NCBI RefSeq assembly: GCF_025989125.1
Contig: NZ_JAPDNR010000001.1
Location: 744,001 to 808,000, forward strand
Direction: 5' to 3'
Length of the DNA stretch: 64,000 nucleotides
Origin: Chitinophaga nivalis
Lineage (GTDB): Bacteria > Bacteroidota > Bacteroidia > Chitinophagales > Chitinophagaceae
Below the pieces are notes generated by a model. The model did not search any database, had not been told where the DNA came from, and worked only from the letters and a program-made list of their open reading frames with translations. Positions 18,581-27,346 of the stretch are shown piece by piece (position 1 is the stretch's first letter; each line of letters opens with the position of its first letter). The translations under genes and the position numbers were made by a program.

Positions 18581-19726
18581 TTATTTGATACCTAATTTCT
18601 TTGCTACTTCTGCTGGTAACGCTTTTTTATTCACCATGTAGCAGGTGGTTTTATAAGCGAAATAAGGTACGGAGGCGTAGAAGTAACCCTGACCCGGATT
18701 ATCGGTACCCCAGGAATTTTTAACCCGGAAGTATTTGTTGCCGTTCTGGTCTTTTACCAGTCCTATGATGTGCATACCGTGATCGTCCTGGGTTTCGAAG
18801 TTATCGAAAGCTTCCTGACGGAGTTCCGGAGTGATCGCTTTTTCTTTACCTGGTTTCAGGAACAGGTTTTTTCTTTCTTCAGGAGACATATCAGCCCAGT
18901 CTTTTTCCGGAACAACCGCTAAGCCTTCTTTGAAGTTGAAACCTTTTTCGCTTACATCAGCTGCCCATGCGAGGGAATAACCGTTCATTACGGCGTTTTC
19001 TGCGATCGCTGTGAAGTCGTTCAGGTTTACGTTGTATACTTTTTCCCAGTTCCAGTTATCCGGTACTTCCAGTACAAACTGGCTATTGTAAGGATGGTGG
19101 GTGAAAGAAGAGATCAGTACATAATCATCTGCATTGAGTCCCAGTTCTTTAGCAAAAGACTGCGGCGTATAGGATTTGCCGTTATATTGGAATTTCTCCG
19201 GCGCTTCGCCCATGTAGGCATTCAGTACGCCGTCGAAAGCTTTGGTCCAGTTTGGATTGATGGTGCCTTCGGTAGCACTCAGTTTTTTGATCATACCGCC
19301 CAGCAGGCTTTCCATTTCTGCGTGGTTGTATGATTTTACTTTATTACCATCGTATTCACTCTGCGGAACCAGGCCATATTCGCGGAGACACAACAGATCA
19401 TCCTGGAAACCACCCCCTTCACCGAAGTTGGCGTTACCATGCATACGTACGTAATTAGCTGCTTTCCGTGGGTACATTTTACGAACCACGAACATTTCAC
19501 TCAGATTCAGGCCTTTGTATTTGCCATTGCGCAATAACTCAGACTCAAAAAAAGACAGACCGGAGAAAGACCAGCAAGTGCCGGTGCGGCCCTGGTTTTG
19601 GATATCCCCTGCTTCCAGGTTCTTTAAAACGGTAAACTGGTAGCTGCTACCTTCCACATTCGTGCTGTTTTGTGCAAACGTTGCAGTGCTGTAAAGCACG
19701 GCTGCGCACATAATCCATTTCTTCAT
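18581..19726 (-). CDS. Secreted C1-family cysteine peptidase (bleomycin hydrolase/aminopeptidase C-like)
   Basis: A 381-residue papain-fold peptidase of the C1B group. The chosen ATG at 19726 gives a signal peptide (MKKWIMCAAVLYSTATFAQ), unlike cytosolic PepC, so it acts in the periplasm or envelope. Catalytic residues are visible: Q45-x5-C51 in QNQGRTGTCWSF, H316 in DDHGMHIIGL, and N337 in VKNSWGT. The bleomycin hydrolase-like N-terminal hook is short, and the last residue pattern ends KKLGIK. It is likely an aminopeptidase degrading imported or periplasmic peptides. It is monocistronic. Confidence 0.9.
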   Translation of the reverse strand: MKKWIMCAAVLYSTATFAQNSTNVEGSSYQFTVLKNLEAGDIQNQGRTGTCWSFSGLSFFESELLRNGKYKGLNLSEMFVVRKMYPRKAANYVRMHGNANFGEGGGFQDDLLCLREYGLVPQSEYDGNKVKSYNHAEMESLLGGMIKKLSATEGTINPNWTKAFDGVLNAYMGEAPEKFQYNGKSYTPQSFAKELGLNADDYVLISSFTHHPYNSQFVLEVPDNWNWEKVYNVNLNDFTAIAENAVMNGYSLAWAADVSEKGFNFKEGLAVVPEKDWADMSPEERKNLFLKPGKEKAITPELRQEAFDNFETQDDHGMHIIGLVKDQNGNKYFRVKNSWGTDNPGQGYFYASVPYFAYKTTCYMVNKKALPAEVAKKLGIK

Positions 19727-19843
19727 GCGTGTATGATAATTGTATTTTCTGAACAAAGGGCGAAAATAAGGGAAAGCTGTTATTCAGCCGATGAAAAGAT
19801 GGATGAACGGAATCGTTGCTGGTATACGGATGAAGGATAGGCT

Positions 19844-20368
19844 TTATTCTTCATGGTATTGATCCCGGGTAATTTCCCACTCCCACAGGTCTTCGTTTTC
19901 TTTGTTTTTGAATGTGCCGACAAAACGCATTCCTGCTTTTTGTAATATCTTAACGGAGGCATTATATTCTTCTTCGGTATGGGCGATGACCCGTTGTACA
20001 TAGGAATGTCCAAAGGCAAAGCGAATCAGTCCTTTGGCCATCTCGGTGCCGAGGCCCTTTTCCCGGTACCCGGGGGCAATTTCATATCCCATTTCCACCA
20101 GGCCTGCTGCATTGGGTTTTCCTTTGAAGCCTCCTGCGCCGATCAGTTGTTTATCTTCCCGGTGTATCACCAGGTAAAAGAACCATCCCAGCATGGAAGG
20201 GTCATTGCGTAATTTATCATATGCCACCAGTACCATTTCCGGATACTCGGTCCAACCTTCCTGAATATTTATACCAAGCAGGTCGGCCAGTGTATCATTA
20301 CCATGTAATAGTGATTCGAAATGCTCCAGGGTGCATGGCAATAATTGTAGTCGAGGTGTTTGGATCAT
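19844..20368 (-). CDS. GNAT acetyltransferase (RimJ/RimL-like)
   Basis: A 174-residue N-acetyltransferase. The GNAT fold shows the core strand with GAGGFKGKPNAAGLVEMGYE and the acetyl-CoA loop YREKGLGTEMAKGL, then the RimJ/RimL-type ending RVIAHTEEEYNASVKILQKAGM. The substrate is unknown; members modify ribosomal proteins, amino acids or antibiotics. It stands alone on the minus strand between the C1 peptidase and polA, with about 115 bases on one side and 145 on the other. Confidence 0.85.
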   Translation of the reverse strand: MIQTPRLQLLPCTLEHFESLLHGNDTLADLLGINIQEGWTEYPEMVLVAYDKLRNDPSMLGWFFYLVIHREDKQLIGAGGFKGKPNAAGLVEMGYEIAPGYREKGLGTEMAKGLIRFAFGHSYVQRVIAHTEEEYNASVKILQKAGMRFVGTFKNKENEDLWEWEITRDQYHEE

Positions 20369-20434
20369 ATTTGAAACTAGTAAACTGTTTTGGGAAATAC
20401 AATAGATAAGTGCATTTAATCTTTTAAAAAATAT

Positions 20435-20485
20435 TTAATTACTTACCGGCCGTCCTCCATAGGAAGACTGCCGGTAAATAATTAA
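20435..20485 (-). terminator. Terminator of polA
   Basis: The stem is TTAATTA plus TTACCGGC paired with GCCGGTAA plus TAATTAA (20435-20450 with 20470-20485), with one internal mismatch and a 19-base loop. On the minus strand it runs into AATATTTTTT. It lies about 30 bases beyond the polA stop. Confidence 0.8.
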
Positions 20486-20512
20486 ACAGCAATAAGTTAG
20501 CACTGAGAAATA

Positions 20513-23326
20513 TTAATGCGCCTGGAGCCAGTTATTACCGACACCCATTTCTGCTTCGACAGGTACGGCTAATGGCAAAGCATTGCGCATACAATCTATA
20601 ATCAGGGGTTTAATCATCTCCACTTCATCCCGATGTGCATCAAAAACCAATTCGTCATGTACCTGCAGGATCATGCGGGATTTAAAGCCATGTTCTTTGA
20701 AGGCTTTATGGATGCTGATCATGGCCAGTTTGATCATATCAGCGGCAGTACCTTGTATAGGCATGTTGATCGCATTCCTTTCGGCAAAGCCACGTACAAC
20801 TGCGTTGGAAGAGTTGATGTCTTTCAGCCATCTTTTTCTGCCTAATATCGTTTGTACGTAACCGTTACGCTGTGCAAAGGCGATCTGGTCATCCATATAT
20901 TTTTTAATAGCGGGGTATTGTGCGAAGTAGTTATCGATCAGCATTTTAGCTTCACTACGTGGAATGCCCAGGTTTTCTGATAACCCGAATGCACTCACGC
21001 CATAGATGATACCAAAGTTTACGCTTTTGGCATTACGACGCATATCAGATGTTACGTCTTCCAATGCCACGTTGTACACTTTAGCGGCAGTAGCAGCATG
21101 GATATCGATGCCTTGCCGGAACGCTTCCATCATCTGCGTATCTTCACTGATAGCAGCGATGATCCGTAATTCTATCTGGGAATAATCTGCAGACAGCAAC
21201 ACGAATTCTTCATTACGCGGCACAAAGGCTTTACGTACTTCCCGGCCTCTGTCTGTGCGGATCGGAATGTTTTGCAGGTTCGGATTATTGGAGCTTAAAC
21301 GACCGGTAACCGCTACTGCCTGATTATAGGAAGTATGTATACGGTTGGTACGTTTATTCAGCAATAACGGTAACGCATCTACGTAGGTAGATTTCAATTT
21401 ACTCAGCTCTCTGAAAATGAGAATATCTTCTACGATTTTATGTTTGTTGGAGAGCTTCTGCAGTACGTCTTCACCGGTAGCATATTGTCCGGTACGTGTT
21501 TTTTTCGCTTTGGGATCCAGCTGTAGTTTTTCGAACAACACCTCTCCCAGTTGTTTCGGAGAAGCCAGTTTGAATCTGACGCCGGCTTGTTCATACACAC
21601 TTTCTTCTGCACGCTTGATTTCCGTTTCCAGTTCGCGGGAATAATCAGCGAGTGCCTGTGTATCGATGGCAATCCCTTCAAACTCCATGTCGGCCAGTAC
21701 TTTTACCAGTGGGTTTTCCACTTCATAAAATACGTTATCCACTTTTCTTTCCGGCAGTACGGGCGCAAATTTTTCTTTCAGCTGTAAGGTAATATCCGCA
21801 TCTTCAGCGGCATACTCTTTTACCTTTTCCACTTCCACATCCCGCATGGTGCCCTGGCCTTTTCCTTTTTTACCGATCAGCGTTTCAATGGAAACGGGCT
21901 CGTACTGGAGATATTGGGCACTCAGTACATCCATGTTGCGGCGTCCTTCCGGCTCAATGAGGTAGTGGGCCAGCATGGTGTCAAATACCGGTGTGGTAAT
22001 TTCCATACCATACCATTTCAGCACCAGCATATCATACTTGATGTTCTGTCCTATCAGCATGATTTTATCGCTGTGGAACAAAGGTTCGAATTCATGTATA
22101 ATGGCTTTGGCGGCGTTATGATCTGCGGGTAAAGGAATGTAGTAACCGGTTCCTTTTTGTACAGAAAAGCTCATGCCCACAATATCTGCGGCATTGGCAT
22201 CCGTACCGGTTGTTTCGGTATCAAAAGAAACCTCTGCGTGTTGCAGCAGTAACTGCAGCAGTGCGGCTCTTTTTTCCGGTGTATCGGTCAGCTGATAGTC
22301 GTGCGGAGTATTGTTGATGTTTTTGTCTGCCAGTAAAATGTTGATGGCTTCTGCGGTTTCAACCGGCGCGGGTGTTTCTGCTTCTATCGGCGTACCAAAG
22401 AGGTCTGTCTGGACTACTTTTGGTTTAATATCTGCGCCTGCATTATTGGCAAATCCATCTCCCAGAATTCTTTTACCCAGTGTTTTGAATTCCAGTTCTG
22501 TGAATATTTCTGTCAGTTTATCCTTGTCGCTTTCCTTGATGCAGAAATTTTCTTCGTGGAAGCTTACGGGTACATCGGTAATGATGGTAGCCAGCTCTTT
22601 GGAGAGGATGGCATTGTCGTGGCCGGCTTTGATTTTTTCGCCCATTTTGCCACCGATTTTATCTGCATTGGCCAGCACATTTTCCAGTGAGTCATATTGG
22701 GCCAGCAGTTTCATGGCTGTTTTTTCTCCGATGCCTGCAATACCAGGAATGTTATCCACAGCATCTCCCATCAGGCCCAGGATATCGATTACCTGGTGTA
22801 CGTCTTTAATCTGCCATTTTTCACATACTTCCTTAGGCCCCATGATTTCTTCCTTGTTGCCCATGTAAGGAGGCTTGTAGATGAAAACGTTGTGGCGCAC
22901 CAGTTGTCCGTAGTCTTTATCGGGAGTCACCATGTATACGGTATAACCGGCATCAGCGGCCTGCCAGGCGAGGGTACCGATCACATCATCCGCTTCGTAA
23001 CCATCTAATTCCACTACCGGGATATTAAAACCTTCAATGATTCGTTTAATATCAGGGAGGGCATCCAGGAGATCTTCCGGAGCATCTTCGCGGTTCGCTT
23101 TATAGTCGGTGAAAGTGGTGTGCCGTTCAGTAGGCGCGTGTGTATCAAACGCCACAGCGATATGTGTGGGTTTTTCTTTATTGATGAGATCGAGTAAAGT
23201 AGTGGTAAAGCCAAACTGCGCATTGGTATTACGCCCGGTACTGGTAATACGGGGATTTCTGATAAGAGCATAATAAGCTCTGTATATCAGTGCCATAGCG
23301 TCCAGTAAAAATAATTTCTTTTGCAT
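20513..23326 (-). CDS. polA: DNA polymerase I
   Basis: A 937-residue three-domain DNA polymerase I, used in Okazaki-fragment processing and excision repair. The N-terminal 5'-nuclease (1 to about 290) begins LFLLDAMALIYRAYYAL and contains DAVDNIPGIAGIGEKTA. A 3'-5' exonuclease domain follows (about 345-530) in which the metal-binding motif DTETTG is intact, so proofreading should be active, unlike in Taq or Bacillus PolA. The polymerase domain has motif A SADYSQIELR, motif B RRNAKSVNFGIIYG and motif C QVHDELVFD. Length is typical. It is monocistronic, with its own promoter and terminator. Confidence 0.97.
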   Translation of the reverse strand: MQKKLFLLDAMALIYRAYYALIRNPRITSTGRNTNAQFGFTTTLLDLINKEKPTHIAVAFDTHAPTERHTTFTDYKANREDAPEDLLDALPDIKRIIEGFNIPVVELDGYEADDVIGTLAWQAADAGYTVYMVTPDKDYGQLVRHNVFIYKPPYMGNKEEIMGPKEVCEKWQIKDVHQVIDILGLMGDAVDNIPGIAGIGEKTAMKLLAQYDSLENVLANADKIGGKMGEKIKAGHDNAILSKELATIITDVPVSFHEENFCIKESDKDKLTEIFTELEFKTLGKRILGDGFANNAGADIKPKVVQTDLFGTPIEAETPAPVETAEAINILLADKNINNTPHDYQLTDTPEKRAALLQLLLQHAEVSFDTETTGTDANAADIVGMSFSVQKGTGYYIPLPADHNAAKAIIHEFEPLFHSDKIMLIGQNIKYDMLVLKWYGMEITTPVFDTMLAHYLIEPEGRRNMDVLSAQYLQYEPVSIETLIGKKGKGQGTMRDVEVEKVKEYAAEDADITLQLKEKFAPVLPERKVDNVFYEVENPLVKVLADMEFEGIAIDTQALADYSRELETEIKRAEESVYEQAGVRFKLASPKQLGEVLFEKLQLDPKAKKTRTGQYATGEDVLQKLSNKHKIVEDILIFRELSKLKSTYVDALPLLLNKRTNRIHTSYNQAVAVTGRLSSNNPNLQNIPIRTDRGREVRKAFVPRNEEFVLLSADYSQIELRIIAAISEDTQMMEAFRQGIDIHAATAAKVYNVALEDVTSDMRRNAKSVNFGIIYGVSAFGLSENLGIPRSEAKMLIDNYFAQYPAIKKYMDDQIAFAQRNGYVQTILGRKRWLKDINSSNAVVRGFAERNAINMPIQGTAADMIKLAMISIHKAFKEHGFKSRMILQVHDELVFDAHRDEVEMIKPLIIDCMRNALPLAVPVEAEMGVGNNWLQAH

Positions 23327-23358
23327 TTGATAAACCTACAAGAATTAATTTGAATGCA

Positions 23359-23366
23359 CAAAATTA
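23359..23366 (-). promoter_or_regulatory. -7 element TAATTTTG of polA
   Basis: An exact TAnnTTTG match on the minus strand, 32 bases before the polA ATG. It lies about 30 bases from the -7 element of the divergent ArsC-like gene. Confidence 0.45.
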
Positions 23367-23395
23367 AGATAGTACCACCATATACGGTGAGGGTG

Positions 23396-23403
23396 TAACT
23401 TTG
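23396..23403 (+). promoter_or_regulatory. -7 element TAACTTTG of the ArsC-like gene
   Basis: An exact TAnnTTTG match on the plus strand, 19 bases before the ATG at 23423. It lies in the 96-base region shared with divergent polA. Confidence 0.45.
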
Positions 23404-23422
23404 GGATCGTAAATACTGCATC

Positions 23423-23752
23423 ATGAATAAAATTTATCATCTGTCTACCTGCGGTACCTGCAAGAAAATACTGGAGGAAATAAAAGCGAAGGATCGCGGA
23501 TTTATTTTACAGGACATCAAGAAAGAGAAGATTACGCCGGAGCAGCTGGAGGAAATGCATGCGCTGGCAGGAAGTTACGAAGCTTTATTCAGCCGTCGGT
23601 CGCAGCAATACCGGCCTATGGGGCTGCATGAAAAAGAGCTGAGTGAAAAAGATTACCGGGATTTGATTTTACAGGAATATTCTTTTCTGAAACGTCCGGT
23701 AGCTGTGCTGGGCAACAGAATTTATATCGGCGCTGAGGTGAAAAACGCCTAG
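23423..23752 (+). CDS. ArsC/Spx-family thioredoxin-fold protein
   Basis: A 109-residue protein of the ArsC-like group (arsenate reductase/YffB/Spx). It begins MNKIYHLSTCGTCKK with C10 and C13 forming a CxxC pair, and contains the family segment FLKRPVAVLGNRIYIG near the end. Classical glutaredoxin-type ArsC uses a single Cys with Arg residues, so the CxxC form and the absence of ars genes nearby make a general thiol role as likely as arsenate reduction. It is divergent from polA and monocistronic. Confidence 0.82.
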   Translation: MNKIYHLSTCGTCKKILEEIKAKDRGFILQDIKKEKITPEQLEEMHALAGSYEALFSRRSQQYRPMGLHEKELSEKDYRDLILQEYSFLKRPVAVLGNRIYIGAEVKNA

Positions 23753-23762
23753 TGCAGTATAA

Positions 23763-23795
23763 GTGTTGTTTAGCTGGTTACCAGCTAAACAACAC
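23763..23795. terminator. Perfect 15-bp hairpin between convergent genes
   Basis: An uninterrupted 15-bp inverted repeat (23763-23777 with 23781-23795) closes a three-base loop TTA. It sits between the stop codons of the ArsC-like gene and the convergent glycosyltransferase. There is no clear T-tract on either side, so termination rests on stem strength and position. Confidence 0.65.
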
Positions 23796-23808
23796 CGTTG
23801 TAAGGTCC

Positions 23809-24912
23809 TTATTTTTTCTTGAGTTGTTCCAGGAACTGGTGTACCACCTGTTTGTACTGGTTCATATCCTGTTCATGGTGAAATGAACGGAACGGAAATT
23901 TGGCGGCGGCATCCAGTGCTGTTTTCAGGTCAAATTTTTCCTGGGGAAGGGAATAAAAGTATCCTTTCTCCATCAGGTATTCTCCCAGATATACCTGTTC
24001 TGACTGCCCCGGTGTGGGGATCAGGATTGCCTTTTTATTCAGTTTGGCCAGGTCCATCAGGGTGGTGTAGCCGGATCGGCTCAGGATGATATCTGAGGCG
24101 AGCATGGCTTCATTGAGCTGCGTAGCATTGAGGTGGTTTACCTGTGTAACGTTCGGGGTTACCCCACTTTGCTGCGGCATATCTGGTTTTCCACTGACAA
24201 TCAGGGCGGTGATGGGCAATGACCGGATTTGTTCCAGGATCATCTGTTCCAGGTTGGTGCGCTGTGGCTCCGGTCCGGAAATCAGCACCAGCAGATCATA
24301 CTTTTTGGGTACGTCTGTACGGGGCTCAAAACGGCTTAAGCAACCAATGTAGGTTAGCTGCGGCGGTAAGTGTGCCGGGTGGGCCAGTTCTCCGGAAAGG
24401 TTATTATCTCCGGGAAAGTCAGGTACCCAGCATGCGCTGTATTTGCGGATAAAGTGGTAGTTGGCTTTCTGCAGGAAACGCTCTATGGCGCCGCCGAAAG
24501 GTGTTTTTATCAACAGCTGGTGGGTGATGAAAACAGTGGGAATATCTTTGTGATACAGGCCGAAACGGTTGTCGGAAATAACTGCATCGATCTGATACTC
24601 AGCGACTATCTTCTTCAACCAGCGTTGTTCATACCTGATTGTCCGGAATATTTTAGGTATCTGCTGGATAATTTTCCAGCCGAAGAACTTTCCTTTCTGC
24701 GCATACAGTATGCGATAGCCGGGAAGCGGAAGAATGGTCAGCTGTGGGAATTCCTGTCGTAATAAAGCAGCGTGTTTGCCCTCTGCTGCAATAAAAACTT
24801 CGCATCCTGCGTTAAGCATTTCATGGATTAACGGAATATCCCGGGTGGCATGTCCAAGGCCCCAATCCAGGGGTACCACAAGAATTTTACGGGCGGTAGG
24901 AGTTGTGGACAA
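23809..24912 (-). CDS. Glycosyltransferase, family 28-like
   Basis: A 367-residue GT-B fold glycosyltransferase related to the MurG/GT28 group. The N-terminal donor region begins KILVVPLDWGLGHATRD (glycine loop) and the C-terminal half has ASDIILSRSGYTTLMDLAKL followed by ILIPTPGQSEQVYLGEYL, typical of nucleotide-sugar binding in GT28. The acceptor is unknown and no pathway genes are adjacent. The start is uncertain: the frame opens at a TTG (24912) with no in-frame ATG before an upstream stop, and an internal GTG at residue 12 would cut into the first beta strand. Hence TTG is preferred. Confidence 0.82.
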   Translation of the reverse strand: MSTTPTARKILVVPLDWGLGHATRDIPLIHEMLNAGCEVFIAAEGKHAALLRQEFPQLTILPLPGYRILYAQKGKFFGWKIIQQIPKIFRTIRYEQRWLKKIVAEYQIDAVISDNRFGLYHKDIPTVFITHQLLIKTPFGGAIERFLQKANYHFIRKYSACWVPDFPGDNNLSGELAHPAHLPPQLTYIGCLSRFEPRTDVPKKYDLLVLISGPEPQRTNLEQMILEQIRSLPITALIVSGKPDMPQQSGVTPNVTQVNHLNATQLNEAMLASDIILSRSGYTTLMDLAKLNKKAILIPTPGQSEQVYLGEYLMEKGYFYSLPQEKFDLKTALDAAAKFPFRSFHHEQDMNQYKQVVHQFLEQLKKK

Positions 24913-25024
24913 ATAATTTGATTTTTTTTGCGAATTTAGCTTAAATTACAAATGGACATTGTTAAGAAAAGGTAAACTCTGAGACAGGATTTTTATAAAA
25001 CAAGGATGTATATTAAACTGCAGT

Positions 25025-25147
25025 ATGAAACGATTAAAATGGATGGTGATTTTTTTTCTTTGTGGAAGTTTAGCAATGAGTGGATGCCAGGTGTTTAAGA
25101 AAAACAATTGCGGATGTCCCACTATGAATAAAAAACGCATGCACTAA
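25025..25147 (+). CDS. 40-residue lipoprotein with a CGCP motif
   Basis: A very short gene: a basic start (MKRLKWM), a hydrophobic stretch, then a lipobox LAMSGC with the lipid-modified Cys at residue 21. This leaves a mature peptide of 20 residues containing NCGCPTM and a basic tail. The intact lipoprotein signal and the Cys-x-Cys-Pro core argue for a real product. The function is unknown. It lies in the 383-base region between the divergent glycosyltransferase gene and the next plus-strand gene, about 150 bases upstream of the latter. Confidence 0.65.
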   Translation: MKRLKWMVIFFLCGSLAMSGCQVFKKNNCGCPTMNKKRMH

Positions 25148-25295
25148 TAACGCTGCCATCTGTACGAGACAACGACAATAACTAACGACAACAATAAACT
25201 GACAAGATCAACATAACAATTTTTACCTTATCTTTTGAAGATCCCATGATTACCTAGCCAAACAATATTTCGGGGAACAGTCAAATTTTTTATTC

Positions 25296-25544
25296 ATGAA
25301 ACCTGTAGATAGAGATTTACTAATCCTGCTACATGAAGATAGGTACACAGAACAACAGATTCAATCTGCCGTTAGGCAGATCAGTGAAATGCTTTCGCTG
25401 ATTGAAACCATGGATTATCTGTGTGCAGTAATGGAGGTAGTAGATTGTAACAAAAACCGTATAACCAGCAAACGGTCGGTGTTGGAAAAAGCGATTTCGC
25501 GCAAAACACATAAACCGTTTGAATTTATTATTCACAGGAACTAA
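25296..25544 (+). CDS. Small cytosolic protein of unknown function
   Basis: An 82-residue protein that I do not recognise. It has no signal peptide or membrane segment. It is rich in charged residues and predicted mainly helical (YTEQQIQSAVRQISEMLSLIETMDYL), with two Cys (C43, C51) and a basic C-terminal half. It is preceded by an ATG with AT-rich upstream sequence, and is followed 125 bases later by the arginase-fold gene, which has its own promoter. It could be a small adaptor or regulator; nothing more can be said. Confidence 0.6.
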   Translation: MKPVDRDLLILLHEDRYTEQQIQSAVRQISEMLSLIETMDYLCAVMEVVDCNKNRITSKRSVLEKAISRKTHKPFEFIIHRN

Positions 25545-25634
25545 GTAGTTACCACATCCGGAAACTCGCCTTATTGTGGCTTTAACCCGCTGCTTTATCT
25601 GCCTCCGTGTGCTATATTTATTAAATTCTTGTTG

Positions 25635-25642
25635 TACGTTTG
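25635..25642 (+). promoter_or_regulatory. -7 element TACGTTTG of the arginase-fold gene
   Basis: An exact TAnnTTTG match, 26 bases before the ATG at 25669. Confidence 0.45.
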
Positions 25643-25668
25643 CCATCAGATCAAACCCAAAATAACAG

Positions 25669-26808
25669 ATGGCAGATTTTTCGCACCTGCAGGATTTTTT
25701 ACACCCTGTTTCAAAGGCATTGCTGAACGACGATCAGGAGTACGATCCGTTTCAAATTGGCGGCGTGATTGATGTATATGATGAACATCATCAACCCGAT
25801 ATTGATGCGGCAGATGTAGTATTACTGGGCGTAGGTGAAGAAAGAGGTACGACCAGTGGCAGAACGGCTACCGGTGGCCCCGATGCTATCCGCCGCGAAT
25901 TTTTCCGTTTGTATAACTGGCATAGAGATATTAAACTCGCCGATGTGGGTAACCTGCGTTCCGGCGCATTTCTGGCAGATGCCTATGCTGCTATGAAAAC
26001 AGTGGTCGCTGAATTATTGCAGGCCAATAAAACCGTTATTATACTGGGTGGTTCCCACGATCTTACCTACGCACAATATAAAGCCTATGCTGCCCAGCAA
26101 CTTATCATTGAAGCTACGGTGGCAGACGCACTGATTGATCTCCAGGAAGAGTCCTCCGTTCGCAGTGAACGTTTCCTGATGGATATACTCACAGAACAGC
26201 CTAATTATCTCCGGCATTATAACCACCTGGGTTTTCAAAGTTACTTTGTACATCCCCGGATGCTGGAAACCCTGGATAAATTACGCTTCGACTGCTACCG
26301 GTTAGGACGTATCCGCGAGAATATGGAAGAAGCAGAACCGGTGCTGCGGCATTCAGATTTATTCAGCCTGGATATTAACATTATCCGGCATACCGATGCT
26401 CCTGCCAATCACCTCTCCCCTAACGGATTCAGTGGAGAAGAAGCATGTTCGCTTGCCCGTTATGCGGGCATGAGCAGCCGTCTCTCCTCTTTTGGTATTT
26501 ATGGCTATCAGCCGGAAAAAGATAAAGAACAACTCACTGCCCGGCAAATCTCCCAGATGATGTGGTATTTTATGGATGGCCGCGCGGTGAAAAAGAAAGA
26601 AGCCCTGCTGGAAGACCGGGACGCCTTCTGGGAATTTCATATAGCCTTCTCCGATATAGAAACCGTGTTTCTGAAAAGCAAAAAAACCGGTCGCTGGTGG
26701 ATGCAATTACCAGACCGGGAATTTGTTCCCTGTGCGTATAATGATTATTTACTGGCGAGTAACAATGAAATGCCGGAACGCTGGTTAAGACACCAGGAGC
26801 GGTTGTAA
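25669..26808 (+). CDS. Arginase/formiminoglutamase-fold protein with one metal site lost
   Basis: A 379-residue member of the ureohydrolase superfamily (arginase, agmatinase, formimidoylglutamase). Signature regions are GVGEERGTTSGRTATGGPDAI (54-74), GGSHD (127-131), DALID (153-157) and SLDIN (233-237). Compared with arginase, the ligands of the first manganese are kept (H130, D153, D157, D235). Both ligands specific to the second manganese are replaced: His of DAHxD by L155 and the last Asp of SxDxD by N237. The classic binuclear hydrolysis is therefore doubtful. No hut or arginine catabolism genes are nearby. It has its own promoter and terminator. Confidence 0.85.
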   Translation: MADFSHLQDFLHPVSKALLNDDQEYDPFQIGGVIDVYDEHHQPDIDAADVVLLGVGEERGTTSGRTATGGPDAIRREFFRLYNWHRDIKLADVGNLRSGAFLADAYAAMKTVVAELLQANKTVIILGGSHDLTYAQYKAYAAQQLIIEATVADALIDLQEESSVRSERFLMDILTEQPNYLRHYNHLGFQSYFVHPRMLETLDKLRFDCYRLGRIRENMEEAEPVLRHSDLFSLDINIIRHTDAPANHLSPNGFSGEEACSLARYAGMSSRLSSFGIYGYQPEKDKEQLTARQISQMMWYFMDGRAVKKKEALLEDRDAFWEFHIAFSDIETVFLKSKKTGRWWMQLPDREFVPCAYNDYLLASNNEMPERWLRHQERL

Positions 26809-26830
26809 ACCCTATAAGCGTAAGCGGTAT

Positions 26831-26880
26831 AATGCCTGGTGCAAAAGCCTTCGCTGCTGCACCAGGCGTTGTATTTTATT
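26831..26880. terminator. Terminator after the arginase-fold gene
   Basis: A 13-bp stem (26831-26843 with 26858-26870), with one G-T wobble and a 14-base loop, is followed on the plus strand by GTATTTTATT. It sits between convergent genes; the T-rich side favours the plus direction. Confidence 0.8.
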
Positions 26881-27286
26881 CTGTATCCAGGTCCAGCAGT
26901 GCGGTGACCCTTACTTTCAGATAGGCGGCTTTATTATCGGTGGATATCATATCGTCGTCGAGGCCATTCAGCGTGCTTTTATGCAGCTTTTCCACCCGTT
27001 CATCCATCTTCTTAAAAAACTCCTCTTTCTTTTCTTCCCAGGTACCCTGTTCTGTTTGCAGTTTCAGTTGCCGGTTAGGCGTCAGGCTGGCGTAAAGATG
27101 TTGTAAGGTGGTGTACAGCAGGCTGTCCAGCTGTTTGTAATAGGTAAGGGCGCAACCATAGGTATGATGGCCCTGGGTGAGGCATCGCTGGTAGCGGGCC
27201 TCGAGGGTGTCCAGTGCCGTTTGCCGTGATTGTGAGTAGGCAGTCGTACACAGGAAGGTCGTCAGGATAAGGATAAGGTTTCGCAT
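26876..27286 (-). CDS. Secreted DUF1311/LprI-like protein
   Basis: A 136-residue exported protein. The ATG at 27286 gives a signal peptide (MRNLILILTTFLCTTAYSQ); an upstream in-frame start would place basic and aromatic residues before it. The mature part resembles the LprI/DUF1311 helical fold (LDTLEARYQRCL, YYKQLDSLLYTTLQHL, EQGTWEEKKEEFF), but the family's characteristic Trp and Cys pattern is only partly kept. It is the last gene of a likely three-gene unit with a second DUF1311 gene and a methyltransferase upstream. The function may be lysozyme inhibition, by family analogy only. Confidence 0.65.
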   Translation of the reverse strand: MRNLILILTTFLCTTAYSQSRQTALDTLEARYQRCLTQGHHTYGCALTYYKQLDSLLYTTLQHLYASLTPNRQLKLQTEQGTWEEKKEEFFKKMDERVEKLHKSTLNGLDDDMISTDNKAAYLKVRVTALLDLDTE

Positions 27287-27346
27287 AGTCGCTGTGTGAA
27301 CAACGAATATACGAAACATTATATATAATAATATATTAATTGCATG

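Noticed and set aside
23423..23752. A dedicated arsenic-resistance locus
   Set aside because: Only the ArsC-like gene is present; no arsB, acr3, arsR or arsM nearby, and the protein has a CxxC pair, so a general thiol role is equally likely.
25669..26808. A histidine-degradation (hut) locus around the formiminoglutamase-like gene
   Set aside because: No hutH, hutU or hutI genes are adjacent and the enzyme has lost second-metal ligands, so the pathway assignment is not supported.
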